Origin: Sphingomonas sp. UV9
GTDB lineage: Bacteria; Pseudomonadota; Alphaproteobacteria; Sphingomonadales; Sphingomonadaceae
Direction: 5' to 3'
Assembly: GCF_004101245.1 (NCBI RefSeq)
Contig: NZ_SCIN01000002.1
Span: 1,200,846-1,264,845 of the forward strand
DNA length: 64,000 bases
Positions 10,264 to 18,818 of the stretch are shown here, in pieces (within the stretch, counting starts at the first letter, position 1; every line of letters starts with the position of its first letter). The notes under the pieces are model-generated. The model worked only from the letters and a program-made list of their open reading frames with translations, did no database searches and was not told the origin of the DNA. The position numbers and the translations under genes are program-made.

Positions 10264-10656
10264 ATGAACGTCCTCTTCATGGAAGACGACCGGATGAACC
10301 GACGTGTCGTCAAGGACATGCTGGACGTCGCAGGCGTGACGATGATCGAGGCGGAAAGCGCCGAGCGTGGCCTCGAGATCCTCGAAGAGCAGGATTTCAT
10401 GATGGTCCTGGTCGACCTGCGGATGCCCGGCATGGATGGCATCACCGCGATCGAGCATATCCGCGCGCGAACCGACGCCAAGGCCAGGGTTCCGATCATC
10501 GTCGTGACCGCCGACATCGCCCCCGACCTTCGCGAACGGTGCCTGCTCGCCGGTGCCGACGACGTGATCTTCAAACCGGTCGCGATGGACGCATTGTTCG
10601 ACGCGATGGGAGCCATCCTCGCCCGCGATGCCGCCGGCGACGGGATGATCGGCTAG
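10264..10656 (+). CDS. Single-domain CheY-like response regulator
   Basis: 130 residues, almost entirely a receiver domain. The acidic pair is Asp8/Asp9 (MEDD), the phospho-acceptor is Asp51 in LVDLRMPGMDG, the switch Thr is 81, and the conserved Lys is 103 in FKPV. There is no output domain, so it would act by protein contact or as a phosphorelay intermediate. It lies 64 bp after the TPR hybrid kinase, whose own receiver lacks the Lys, so it is the probable partner. A GGCCGGAA run precedes the ATG. Confidence 0.85.
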   Translation: MNVLFMEDDRMNRRVVKDMLDVAGVTMIEAESAERGLEILEEQDFMMVLVDLRMPGMDGITAIEHIRARTDAKARVPIIVVTADIAPDLRERCLLAGADDVIFKPVAMDALFDAMGAILARDAAGDGMIG

Positions 10657-10674
10657 CCCCTCAAGTGCGGGGCT
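10655..10674. terminator. Hairpin at a convergent gene junction
   Basis: AGCCCC and GGGGCT form a 6-bp stem around an 8-base loop, exactly where the receiver gene (plus) and the methyltransferase gene (minus) converge with a 4-bp gap. An alternative stem CTCAAG/CTTGAG overlaps it. No T-run follows, so termination is only plausible. Confidence 0.3.
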
Positions 10675-11518
10675 TGAGCGCCTCGCCAAGTGAGGCGGTC
10701 GCGCTGCCACGCCGTGCCGGCTTGGGCTGCGAGGGGTCGGGCGACCAGCCGGTCAGGAAGACGATCCGGAATGTCTCCTGGGTCCGCCCGCGCGCATCAG
10801 CGGCCTCAGCGAATGCGCCAATCGTGCGTCCGACCACGGCCGAGGTCAGCGGCTGGCGCTGCGCCAGGATGTTGCCGGCCGCCATGCCGCGCAGGTCGCC
10901 GAACAGCCGGCCCAGGTCGCGATAGCCGACATCGAGCGTCTCGACGTCGGCGACCGGCAACGCAAAGCCCGCGCGCATGAGCAGATCACCGGCGGATCGC
11001 ACGTCGATCTGTGGGTGAAGTCGCGCGACGGGCCGATCGCCCTCGGCGGTGCGAAGCGCAGTGCGCAACGCCCGCAAGCTCCCGGCGCCCACGAACGCGC
11101 CGAGGAACAGCCCGTCGGGACGCAGCACGCGGCGGATCAGCGCCAGCGCACCCGGCAAGTCGGCGACCTGGTCCAGTACGCCCGCGCTCACCACCAGATC
11201 GAACGAGGCGTCGGCAAAGGGCAGCCGGTCCTCGTCCGCCTGCACACCGCCCGACCGGGCGGCAAAGGCGTATCCCGCATCGCAGCGTGCGACGCGAGCG
11301 CCCGGCGGGGCGACGAAGCCGCCATCGAAACAGCCGAGATCGAGAACGTCTGTGAAGTCGCGCGTCACGGCATCCAGACGTTCGGCAATGCCGTCGAGCA
11401 TCGTCGCGCGCAGGAAGTCGTGCTCGGCATAGTCGGGTGCTGCGCGGTCGCGGCGCAGGCGGCGGGCGGCACGATCGAAGATTTCGGGTGCGGCATTTTC
11501 TGAAACGATATCGGACAC
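10661..11518 (-). CDS. Class I SAM-dependent methyltransferase (NDUFAF5/BioC-like)
   Basis: 285 residues from GTG 11518. The SAM-binding motif is VLDLGCFDGGF, followed by ADEDRLPFADASFDLVVSAGVLDQV, the pattern of the ubiquinone/BioC methyltransferase fold. The C-terminal part carries the GDLRGMAAGN motif seen in the NDUFAF5-type proteins encoded beside comF in many alphaproteobacteria. The mitochondrial relative NDUFAF5 hydroxylates an arginine of a complex I subunit, so a role in complex I assembly is possible but not shown. It is divergent from comF with 65 bp between starts. An in-frame TTG at 11554 is an alternative start; neither has a clear ribosome site. Confidence 0.75.
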   Translation of the reverse strand: MSDIVSENAAPEIFDRAARRLRRDRAAPDYAEHDFLRATMLDGIAERLDAVTRDFTDVLDLGCFDGGFVAPPGARVARCDAGYAFAARSGGVQADEDRLPFADASFDLVVSAGVLDQVADLPGALALIRRVLRPDGLFLGAFVGAGSLRALRTALRTAEGDRPVARLHPQIDVRSAGDLLMRAGFALPVADVETLDVGYRDLGRLFGDLRGMAAGNILAQRQPLTSAVVGRTIGAFAEAADARGRTQETFRIVFLTGWSPDPSQPKPARRGSATASLGEALKPRT

Positions 11519-11583
11519 GTCTGTGCTTGTGCCGTGGCCGCGCCTCGCCGACAAGGTCTGCAGTCGCGTGGCGGGAGATCTGC

Positions 11584-12306
11584 ATGAGGATACGCGACTC
11601 TGTCCGCCACGTTATCGGGTTTGCCCTGCCGCCGCGATGCCCCGGCTGCGGCGTGCCGCTCGCCGAGGATCACCGGTTCTGCGCGCTGTGCTGGACTGCG
11701 CTGCGGTTTCTCGGTCCGCCTTGGTGCGCCGGCTGCAACCGACCCTTCGCGTTCGACCGTGGCGACGACGCGCGGTGCGCCGCCTGCCTCGCCGCACCGC
11801 CGCGCCACGCCGGCGTTCGCGCCGCCGTCGCCTATGGACCGATCGCGCGTACGCTGGCGCTGCGACTGAAATATGGCGGCCGGATCGCCTTTGCCGAAAC
11901 GATGGCGCGACAGATGCGACGCTTGCTGCCCCCCGACACCGACCTGCTGGTCCCCGTGCCGTTGCACCGCTGGCGGATCTGGTCGCGCGGCTTCAACCAG
12001 GCGGCGCTGATCGCCGATGCGGTCGCGCTGTTATCGGGGGTGCGTCATGACCGCGACGTCCTGATCCGCACGCGCCGCACGATCCTGTTGCGCGGCCTGG
12101 GCGGTCGGCAGCGCGCAAAGGCGGTGGCCGGCGCGTTCGGGGTGGCTGCGCCCGATCGCGTACGGGGCAGGGCGATCGCGCTGGTCGACGACGTCTACAC
12201 CAGCGGCGCGACCGCCGACGCGTGCACCCGCGCGCTGTTGAAGGCGGGCGCGCGTTCGGTGACCATTCTATGCTGGGCCCGCGTCCTCTCGTCGCCGGAC
12301 GATTGA
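11584..12306 (+). CDS. comF: ComF-family phosphoribosyltransferase-like protein
   Basis: 240 residues. Four-cysteine zinc-finger-like pairs are at the N-terminus (CPGC, CALC, then CAGC, CAAC), followed by a PRTase fold with the PRPP-binding motif IALVDDVYTSGAT near the C-terminus. ComF proteins take part in DNA uptake during transformation in some bacteria and have an unclear role in others. Start chosen at ATG 11584 because GGGAGA lies directly upstream; the frame is open further upstream but without a better start. It heads a row of four short genes in the same direction (comF, grxC, nitrilase, DUF1178). Confidence 0.85.
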   Translation: MRIRDSVRHVIGFALPPRCPGCGVPLAEDHRFCALCWTALRFLGPPWCAGCNRPFAFDRGDDARCAACLAAPPRHAGVRAAVAYGPIARTLALRLKYGGRIAFAETMARQMRRLLPPDTDLLVPVPLHRWRIWSRGFNQAALIADAVALLSGVRHDRDVLIRTRRTILLRGLGGRQRAKAVAGAFGVAAPDRVRGRAIALVDDVYTSGATADACTRALLKAGARSVTILCWARVLSSPDD

Positions 12307-12338
12307 CAAGCGCAGGGCGAAACCACACCTCCGCTTGC

Positions 12339-12593
12339 ATGGCTAAAGTCGAAATCTACACCAAAGCGTTCTGCCCGTATTGCACGCGCGCGCTGAAACT
12401 CCTCGCATCGAAGGGCGTCGAGCCCGAGCAGTTCGACGTCACCATGGGTGGCCCGAAAAAGGCCGAGATGGTCGAGCGGTCGGGCGGCCGCATGACCATG
12501 CCGCAGGTCTTCATCGACGGGAAGCATATCGGCGGTTCCGACGATCTCGCCGCGCTCGACGCCAAGGGTGGTCTCGACCCGCTGCTCGCCTGA
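12339..12593 (+). CDS. grxC: Glutaredoxin 3
   Basis: 84 residues with the redox-active CPYC at residues 12-15, the cis-Pro TMPQVFI and the glutathione-binding GGSDDL near residue 65. It is a cytoplasmic GSH-dependent dithiol reductase. Its TGA overlaps the ATG of the downstream nitrilase gene by one base (TGATG), so the two are probably co-translated. Confidence 0.92.
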   Translation: MAKVEIYTKAFCPYCTRALKLLASKGVEPEQFDVTMGGPKKAEMVERSGGRMTMPQVFIDGKHIGGSDDLAALDAKGGLDPLLA

Positions 12594-13420
12594 TGACCAA
12601 GATCGGCGTTCTCCAGATGACGAGCGGGATCGATCCCGCCGTCAACGCCGCGATATTGGTCGATGCGATCGGTGAGGCTGGAGCGGGAGGTGCAGCGATG
12701 CTGTTCACCCCGGAGATGTCGGGGCTGATCGACCGCGATCGTGCGCGGGGATCGGCGTCGATCGTCGCCGAAGACGCAGACCCGGTGCTGGCGGCGGTAC
12801 GCGCCGCCGCGGCGAATGCCGGTATGTGGGTGCATCTCGGCTCGCTGGCGGTCCGCCGTCCGGACGGCAAGTTCGCCAATCGCGGATTCGTCATCGATCC
12901 GACCGGCACGATCCGTGCCCGCTACGACAAGCTGCACCTGTTCGATGTCGACCTTCCCTCCGGGGAAAGCTGGCGAGAGTCGGCCGCCTATGTCGGCGGC
13001 GAGACGGCGGTCGTGGTCGATACGCCGGTGGGCCGGTTGGGCGCGTCGATCTGCTACGACCTGCGCTTTGCCGACCTCTACCGGGCGCTGAGCAACGCCG
13101 GTGCGACGATGCTCGCCGTCCCCGCGGCCTTTACCCGCCCGACCGGTGCGGCGCACTGGCACATCCTGCTGCGCGCGCGGGCGATCGAAGCCGGTGCGTT
13201 CGTCGTCGCGGCGGCTCAGACCGGCGTGCATGAGGACGGCCGCGAGACATACGGACATTCGCTGGTCGTCGATCCATGGGGCGACGTGATCCTCGACATG
13301 GGTGACGCGGCCGGACTGGGGTTCGCGGACATCGACCTGGCGCGGGTCGACCAGGTCCGCGCGCGCATCCCCGCGGTCGCGCATCGTCGGGCCATTCCCC
13401 CCGTCACGACCGTCGCATGA
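12593..13420 (+). CDS. Carbon-nitrogen hydrolase (Nit family)
   Basis: 275 residues of the nitrilase superfamily. The catalytic triad is visible: Glu in TPEMSG (about residue 42), Lys in YDKLHLFD and Cys in ASICYDLRFADLYR. The sequence is closest in feel to the Nit1/Nit2 branch, which repairs deaminated glutathione or acts as omega-amidase; location beside glutaredoxin fits deaminated-glutathione amidase. That role is an inference. Start overlaps grxC by one base; the end overlaps the DUF1178 gene by four (ATGA). Confidence 0.87.
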   Translation: MTKIGVLQMTSGIDPAVNAAILVDAIGEAGAGGAAMLFTPEMSGLIDRDRARGSASIVAEDADPVLAAVRAAAANAGMWVHLGSLAVRRPDGKFANRGFVIDPTGTIRARYDKLHLFDVDLPSGESWRESAAYVGGETAVVVDTPVGRLGASICYDLRFADLYRALSNAGATMLAVPAAFTRPTGAAHWHILLRARAIEAGAFVVAAAQTGVHEDGRETYGHSLVVDPWGDVILDMGDAAGLGFADIDLARVDQVRARIPAVAHRRAIPPVTTVA

Positions 13421-13848
13421 TCGTCTTCGACCTCAAATGCGGCGGCGAGCACGTGTTCGAGGCATGGTTCGCGTCAAGCGATGCGTATGAAGGGCAGCGC
13501 GCCGCCGGTCAGGTCCGCTGCCCGCTCTGCGACGACGGTGACGTCATCAAGGCACCGATGGCGCCCTCGATACCGGCCAAGGGCAACACCAAGCCGCCGC
13601 CGCCAAGTCCGGATGTGGTAAAGGCCGCGATGACGCTGATCGCCAAGCAGCAGGCGAAGGCGCTGGAGTCCTCGGAATGGGTCGGCACCGCGTTTGCCGA
13701 CCGCGCCCGCGCGATGCATCTCGGCGAGGAGAAACACGCCACCATCCACGGTCAGGCGAGCCTCGCCGAAGCCAAGGCGCTCGTCGAGGAAGGCGTACCC
13801 GTCGCCCCGTTACCGATGCCGGTCATCCCGCCGCACAAGGCGAACTGA
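13417..13848 (+). CDS. DUF1178 family protein
   Basis: 143 residues. It opens with MIVFDLKCGGEHVFEAWF, followed by CPLC at about residues 36-39, the zinc-ribbon-like signature of DUF1178. The middle is proline-rich (TKPPPPSP) and the C-terminus is helical with a GEEKHATIHGQAS stretch conserved in this family. Function unknown; it regularly follows grxC and the nitrilase in alphaproteobacteria. ATG overlaps the nitrilase stop. Confidence 0.85.
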   Translation: MIVFDLKCGGEHVFEAWFASSDAYEGQRAAGQVRCPLCDDGDVIKAPMAPSIPAKGNTKPPPPSPDVVKAAMTLIAKQQAKALESSEWVGTAFADRARAMHLGEEKHATIHGQASLAEAKALVEEGVPVAPLPMPVIPPHKAN

Positions 13849-14227
13849 CTCGCAAGCGACGGGTTCGGGTGGAAGCGATGTCCTACCAATGAATTGCAGC
13901 ATGATGCTGTTATCATTCGGTTATCCTTAGCGTGAATGTTAACGATACCCGCGAGATCACCCCCACAAGCCGGCATCATGGGCGCCTTGCCGCGGAAACA
14001 TGCGCGATAAGCCACGATCTCTGCATCAACCCACCCCGGGCAGTTGGTGCTCAACCGGCTGGCCCTGGAAACGCGCGCTACTATATGGTGCGACGGATAT
14101 TGGCACCACTCAGCCCCGTGCGCTGCTTGACTGATCGCAATCGCAGGATCAGCGTTGCGGGCCGATGCCGGTCCTGGCCGATCAACGATGTCGAGGGGCT
14201 GTGGGTCGGTAAAAACCGTCAGCAGCG
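13849..14227. other. Intergenic region, no gene seen
   Basis: 379 bp downstream of the DUF1178 gene with many stops in all frames and lower GC than the surroundings. It leads into the LysR remnant. No RNA gene, repeat or credible short ORF was recognised. Confidence 0.55.
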
Positions 14228-14698
14228 CTACCTTGCGATTTTTATATCAAACCACTCCCTCATTTCAACATGGCGAAGAGTCGGAATGCATATTCCGTCT
14301 CGGTTCGAGCCAATGCTGCTGAAATCAACACGTGCCCCGGACCGTTGAAGACCTAGCGGACGCAGCTCACGGATGAGTTCGATCAAAAGCTTCAGGCCGG
14401 TCGGCACTTGGCGACGGCTGGAATAATAGACGTGGTAGGCCGGGCCCATCGTGGCCCAGTCCTCGAGAACCAGCCGCAGGTCCCCGCGCGCGATATAAGG
14501 GGCGAAGGTTGCCTCCATGCCGTACATCAGTCCGGTACCGGCGAGCGCCATGGCCAGCATCGCTCGCCCCCCGTTGACGAGGATCTTGCTTGCCACGGGT
14601 ACCGAGAATTCACCCTCGGGACCCTCGAACTCCCAACGATAGATATGCGCATTGCCGGGGCGGACGCCGAGACAATGGTGGTGCTCCAGGTGACGGCG
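14228..14698 (-). pseudogene. C-terminal remnant of a LysR-type regulator
   Basis: The minus-strand frame open from 14698 to 14228 encodes the second half of a LysR effector-binding domain: HCLGVRPGNAHIYRWEFEG, then SVPVASKILVNGG, then YIARGDLRLVLEDW and SSRRQVPTGLKLLIELIRELR. This is the usual order of the last ~110 residues. A stop (TAG at 14699-14701) interrupts it upstream. No HTH or first half of the effector domain is present in the ~80 bp before the next ORF, so roughly two thirds of the gene is gone. The tail after RELRPLG looks unrelated. Only internal start codons exist, so it should not make a functional regulator. Confidence 0.6.
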
Positions 14699-14780
14699 CT
14701 ATATCCCGATGTCGGGATGGGCGTCGCGTTGCAGGTCGGCGCGAAGGTCGCGACCGGCGAAATGACGTGGGGCTGAGCGC

Positions 14781-14960
14781 ATGAGCGGCAACATCGCCAT
14801 CATTCGCGCCACCTATGCGGGCAGTTCGGCGCAGAACGGGGCGAATCTGAAGATCGACTATAAGGCGACGCGGCATCGCTATCTCGGCGACCGCGATCAT
14901 GTCGCGGCATTCGGCGATCGAGGGCGAAGCGCGATCTTCCACCTGGGAAAAGCTCAGTAA
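14781..14960 (+). pseudogene. Probable remnant of an NTF2/SnoaL-like protein
   Basis: 59-codon ORF. The first ~23 residues (MSGNIAIIRATYAGSSAQN and on) look like the start of SnoaL/NTF2-like proteins, which usually run 120-150 residues. After that the sequence changes abruptly to unrelated residues and stops. It is divergent from the LysR remnant, an arrangement common for an NTF2-like gene and its regulator, so the two may be relics of one former divergent pair. Alternatively it is a short real gene. Confidence 0.35.
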
Positions 14961-15004
14961 TTCTAGGGAATGTGCGGGGTTGTAAGGCAGGCCTGAGGGG
15001 CGAC

Positions 15005-16066
15005 ATGGTGGCGATGCGGTTTATCGTTCCTCTACTCATCCTCCTTGCCGGCTGCGAGGGACCGACCTCGTTGGCGGGGGCGGCTGTCCCTGACGCGGTC
15101 GCCGGATCGGACACGAAGGGACTTGATGCCGCAGCGATGCGCGACATGCAGGCAAGAGCCTCCGCGCTCCCGCGGCTTCGTTCGCTCCTCGTCCTTCGAG
15201 ACGGACAGACGCTGACGGCACAGGTGTTCAATGGCGGTGCCCCGCTGGACCGGCCGGTCAACATCAAGTCGGCGTCGAAGTCGGTCATGTCGGCACTGGT
15301 CGGCATTGCCCTTCAACGCGGTGTCCTCGACAGCGTCGACCAGCCGGTGCTGCCGCTGCTCCAGCGTGACGCGCCCGCCGATCCCGACCCACGGCTCGCC
15401 AGAGTGACCATCGGCAACCTCCTGTCGATGCAGGCCGGGCTCGAGCGCACCTCCGGCGAGAACTACGGCCGTTGGGTATCCAGCCCCAATTGGATACGGT
15501 TCGCGCTGGCCCGACCATTCGTCGCCGATCCCGGGACGGCAATGCTCTACTCGACCGGCTCCACCCACCTGCTCTCGGCGGCACTCACACGGGCGTCCGG
15601 GCGGAGCACGCTCGCCAACGCGCGCGCCTGGCTCGGCGAGCCGCTCGGAATTACAATCCCGTCCTGGCCGGCCGACCCGCAAGGCATCTACTTTGGCGGC
15701 AACGAGATGAGGCTCTCGCCGCGCGCCCTCGCTCGTTTCGGCGAGCTTTATCGGCTCGGTGGCATCGTCGATGGTCGCCGCATCATCTCGGCCAAATGGA
15801 TCGAGCAAAGCTGGACACCGCGCGCCGTCTCGCCGTGGAGTGGGAATGAGTACGGCTTCGGCTGGTTCCTGACCGAAATGAAGGGCCATCCCGTGCGGTT
15901 CGCCTGGGGCTATGGTGGACAGATGGTCTACGTCATCCCCGATCTGCGGGTGACGGTCGTCATGACGTCGGACCCGAACGGCTCGCGGGACACAGGGCAC
16001 ATCGATGCGCTGCATGACATCGTCGAGAACGCGGTCGTGCCTGCGGCCGAGCGGGGGGTGTCGTAA
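15005..16066 (+). CDS. Serine hydrolase of the beta-lactamase / 6-aminohexanoate-dimer hydrolase family, lipoprotein
   Basis: 353 residues from ATG 15005, chosen for the GAGGGG directly upstream; ATG 15014 is possible. The N-terminus is a signal peptide ending in a lipobox (LLILLAGC), so it is probably lipid-anchored in the periplasm. The SxxK nucleophile motif is Ser89-Ala-Ser-Lys92 (KSASKSVMSALVG), the Tyr motif is LYSTGSTHLL, and GYGGQ near the C-terminus replaces the KTG box. These are class C beta-lactamase-fold esterases or amidases. No neighbouring gene points to a substrate. Confidence 0.8.
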   Translation: MVAMRFIVPLLILLAGCEGPTSLAGAAVPDAVAGSDTKGLDAAAMRDMQARASALPRLRSLLVLRDGQTLTAQVFNGGAPLDRPVNIKSASKSVMSALVGIALQRGVLDSVDQPVLPLLQRDAPADPDPRLARVTIGNLLSMQAGLERTSGENYGRWVSSPNWIRFALARPFVADPGTAMLYSTGSTHLLSAALTRASGRSTLANARAWLGEPLGITIPSWPADPQGIYFGGNEMRLSPRALARFGELYRLGGIVDGRRIISAKWIEQSWTPRAVSPWSGNEYGFGWFLTEMKGHPVRFAWGYGGQMVYVIPDLRVTVVMTSDPNGSRDTGHIDALHDIVENAVVPAAERGVS

Positions 16067-16126
16067 GTTTTGCGTAGCCGATAGCCGGTAGCCGCCGAAA
16101 GCGGGAACGGCACAGGGGAAGCGTGA

Positions 16127-17059
16127 TCAACTCGTCGGCATGGCGGAGTGAAACACGCCCACGATCAGCAGAACGAGGACAAGGGATACCGCGCTCGACA
16201 GCGCGACGAGGATCGCTGCCGCCTTGCGGTTCGTATCGAGGAGGGTCGCGAACAGGGTCACGTTGCTGGCGATCGGGAACAGGGCGACGAGCCCGACGAT
16301 CACGCGGTCGCGCGGGTTCAATACACCGATGAATGCCGCTTCGAGCGCGAGCGCTGCGCCGAGCAGTACGAGGCTGGCGACCTGCCTCACCGCGAGGATG
16401 CGCGTCATCAGCCTTGGCCGCCAGTCGTCGCGGCCGGTTTCGGCAAGGTTGAGGCCGATCACCGCCATGCCAAGCACCGACACCAACGTGCTGGTGATCG
16501 AGACGATAGGCGTTGCCGCTTCGGGCATCGTGACGCCGCCCCACTTGGCGATGAGCGAGCCGATGACCACGTAGACGAGCGGCACCCGCAATGCCTTGGT
16601 TGCAGCCTTGCGCGCACCCTCCTTGGTACGGGCGATGAGGAAATACCCGATCGTATTGCCGTACAGCGCGCTGCCGATATATGCGCAGATCACCGTTGAT
16701 ACGCCGATTTCGCCGAACAAGGCCTGGCTGACGGGCACCCCGAAGAACGCAACGTTGAAGAACGAGAAGGACGCCGACAGCAGTTTGGGATCGAAGTCGT
16801 TGCCGAGCCGCTTGGCCAACCGGTATGCAGGGATGCTCATCAGTGCCGAGACCACGAACATCAGCGGCGGGATCACCATCAACTGCTGCGCTTCCGCGCC
16901 AAGCACCTTGTCGATGACCAGCAACGGGATGAGGCCGAAGACGAGTATCGTCGAACACAGTTTCGCCGCCCAGGGAACGCGGGAGCCGAAAGTCCATGCC
17001 AGCAGGATCACGCCGTAGAGCGGCAGGAGTGCCGCCGCGATGTTACCGATCGCGCTCAT
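16127..17059 (-). CDS. AEC-family (auxin efflux carrier) transporter
   Basis: 310 residues from ATG 17059, about ten hydrophobic segments in two halves. The first contains LLPLYGVILLAWTFG; the middle has the SFFNVAFFGVPVSQALFGE stretch typical of AEC/PIN-like carriers. Predicted to move small organic anions across the inner membrane. Its ATG overlaps the stop of the upstream FAD protein by four bases (ATGA), so the two are one operon. Confidence 0.82.
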   Translation of the reverse strand: MSAIGNIAAALLPLYGVILLAWTFGSRVPWAAKLCSTILVFGLIPLLVIDKVLGAEAQQLMVIPPLMFVVSALMSIPAYRLAKRLGNDFDPKLLSASFSFFNVAFFGVPVSQALFGEIGVSTVICAYIGSALYGNTIGYFLIARTKEGARKAATKALRVPLVYVVIGSLIAKWGGVTMPEAATPIVSITSTLVSVLGMAVIGLNLAETGRDDWRPRLMTRILAVRQVASLVLLGAALALEAAFIGVLNPRDRVIVGLVALFPIASNVTLFATLLDTNRKAAAILVALSSAVSLVLVLLIVGVFHSAMPTS

Positions 17060-18594
17060 CGTTGGCGCAGGATATCGTCGATCGCACGACCGGCGCATTC
17101 GACATTGAACCAGACCGCGTTGGTGTCGCGCAGCTCGCCATTCAGCAACTGACCAAGCGCGTAGAGCCGCGGCGCATCGCGCGTGGCGGATATTATCCGA
17201 CACGTCGCCCGGTGCGCGATGGCCCCACCGACCGGATGCGGCTGCAGCCAGTCCTTCGCGAGCAGATCCTTGACCAGCGTCTCCTTCATCTCGTCCAGTG
17301 TCGTGGCCTGACCCGTGGCGTTGACGACGATCGGTGCCTCGAGCGTATCGCCATCCTCGAACCGGACCGTGAAGCCCGTATTGTGCTCGCTGGCGACGGT
17401 TTCATCGATCCGCCCGCGCACGCTGAGCAATCCGCGCGCCATCGCATCCGCCAATCGCCGCGCGTTTACCATCGGCGTGACGAAGCGCGCCGCGGCGAAA
17501 TGCGGCGCCAGCCACTGCCCGAACCGTTTCTGGTCGGCGGGGCGCAACAGGTTCCATATCGCCGTCGACTCATGGCGAGCGGCGGTGAGGATGCGCTGGA
17601 ACGGTTCGTCTCCGGAGTCCGCTGCAGCAATGTCGTGCAGCAAAGCAGCCTCGGCATCACCGCCATAGCGGTCCTCTGCCTGCCAATCGATCGCACGTCC
17701 CGCGGCAGTTTCTGCTTCGAGGCGAAAGAGGCGAAACAGATCCACTACCGAGAAAGCGCTGCCCCGCTCGCGAATGAGCCGGTGGACGTTTTCCAGCGTA
17801 AAGTGCTGACGGTCATAGCCTGTCTCGGGCGCGGGGATCTCGACGCGCGGCAACATCCCCTCTTTCGATACGAGGTGGATGTGGCCGCGGTGGTCATTGT
17901 CCAACAATGTCATCACCGCGTCGATGGCACTGAGGCCGCTGCCGAGGACGACGACGGGCCGATCCCGCGCGATCTCCTCGGTCATGCGGTGGGCGGGATA
18001 GGGGGAGTCGATGTAGCCGGGTATACCGGTCAAGTTGCCGAACCGATTTGGATCAGGTGTGCCGATCGTCAGAAGGACGACGTCGGTAGCGATCGTCGTC
18101 CCGTTCGCGAACCGAACCGTCGCCGCGGCATGATCGCCGTCGATGGCAACAGCTTCCTCGCGGTGGACCTGGACGTCGATGCCGGCGGTGCTCGCCTGCT
18201 CGAGCGCTTTGTCGAGAACCTCCCGCATGTAGACGCGGTATTCACGGCGCTGCGGGTATTCGACCCCATCGGGATCGAGCGGCGTGCCCGATGCCGCGCG
18301 TCGCGCCTCCAGCCAGGTTCGGAAATGACCCGGCTCCCGGTCGTAGAGCCCCATGAGCCGCGATTCCGTGTTCAGAAGATGGCCGGGTTGCTCCGTGCCG
18401 AACGCCAACCCGCGTGCGAGTTCATCGTCGCGCTCGACCAGATGGACGTTCCACCCGTCGCCTGGATCCCCGTCGCCCGGATCCCCATCGCCCGGATCCC
18501 CATCGCCCGGTTCATAGCATAACCGGGTAACAGCTTCGGCAAATGCAGCGACGCCGCAGGCACCCATGCCGATAATAGTCAATGTTTTCGGCAT
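17056..18594 (-). CDS. FAD/NAD(P)-binding protein with an internal PGDGD repeat
   Basis: 512 residues from ATG 18594 (MPKTLTIIGMGACG). Rossmann motif GMGACG at residues 8-13, second dinucleotide motif VLGSGLSAID near the middle and a NATGQ motif near the C-terminus: the FAD-NAD(P)-binding family of flavoprotein oxidoreductases and lysine-N-oxygenase-like proteins. Unusual: between the first helix and the second strand there are repeated PGDGD units (about residues 30-47), encoded by a 15-bp tandem repeat. Co-translated with the AEC transporter, so it may act on the transported compound. Reaction unknown. Confidence 0.72.
   Translation of the reverse strand: MPKTLTIIGMGACGVAAFAEAVTRLCYEPGDGDPGDGDPGDGDPGDGWNVHLVERDDELARGLAFGTEQPGHLLNTESRLMGLYDREPGHFRTWLEARRAASGTPLDPDGVEYPQRREYRVYMREVLDKALEQASTAGIDVQVHREEAVAIDGDHAAATVRFANGTTIATDVVLLTIGTPDPNRFGNLTGIPGYIDSPYPAHRMTEEIARDRPVVVLGSGLSAIDAVMTLLDNDHRGHIHLVSKEGMLPRVEIPAPETGYDRQHFTLENVHRLIRERGSAFSVVDLFRLFRLEAETAAGRAIDWQAEDRYGGDAEAALLHDIAAADSGDEPFQRILTAARHESTAIWNLLRPADQKRFGQWLAPHFAAARFVTPMVNARRLADAMARGLLSVRGRIDETVASEHNTGFTVRFEDGDTLEAPIVVNATGQATTLDEMKETLVKDLLAKDWLQPHPVGGAIAHRATCRIISATRDAPRLYALGQLLNGELRDTNAVWFNVECAGRAIDDILRQR
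18461..18505. repeat. 15-bp in-frame tandem repeat
   Basis: Three consecutive copies of a 15-mer, CCYGGATCCCCRTCG, at 18461-18475, 18476-18490 and 18491-18505, with partial copies on each side. It encodes PGDGD units in the FAD protein. A 15-bp unit keeps the frame, so copy number can vary without breaking the gene. Confidence 0.9.
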
Positions 18595-18818
18595 GATATT
18601 CCGTTCGATGAAGAACGGCGACAACGCGCGGGTGCTGTTTCGTGCCACGGCGAACGTGAAAATTTTGTCATTCTTATCCTTCGCCCAGTTCGACAGCCTT
18701 GGCCCGTTGCCAGGGATGAGATCACTGAAATCCAGGAATTAATCGTCCGCGAAGTTCATCTCGCGGATATCCATGGTTGTCAGGGGGTTACACTCTCGAT
18801 CATAATCCGGGAGACATT

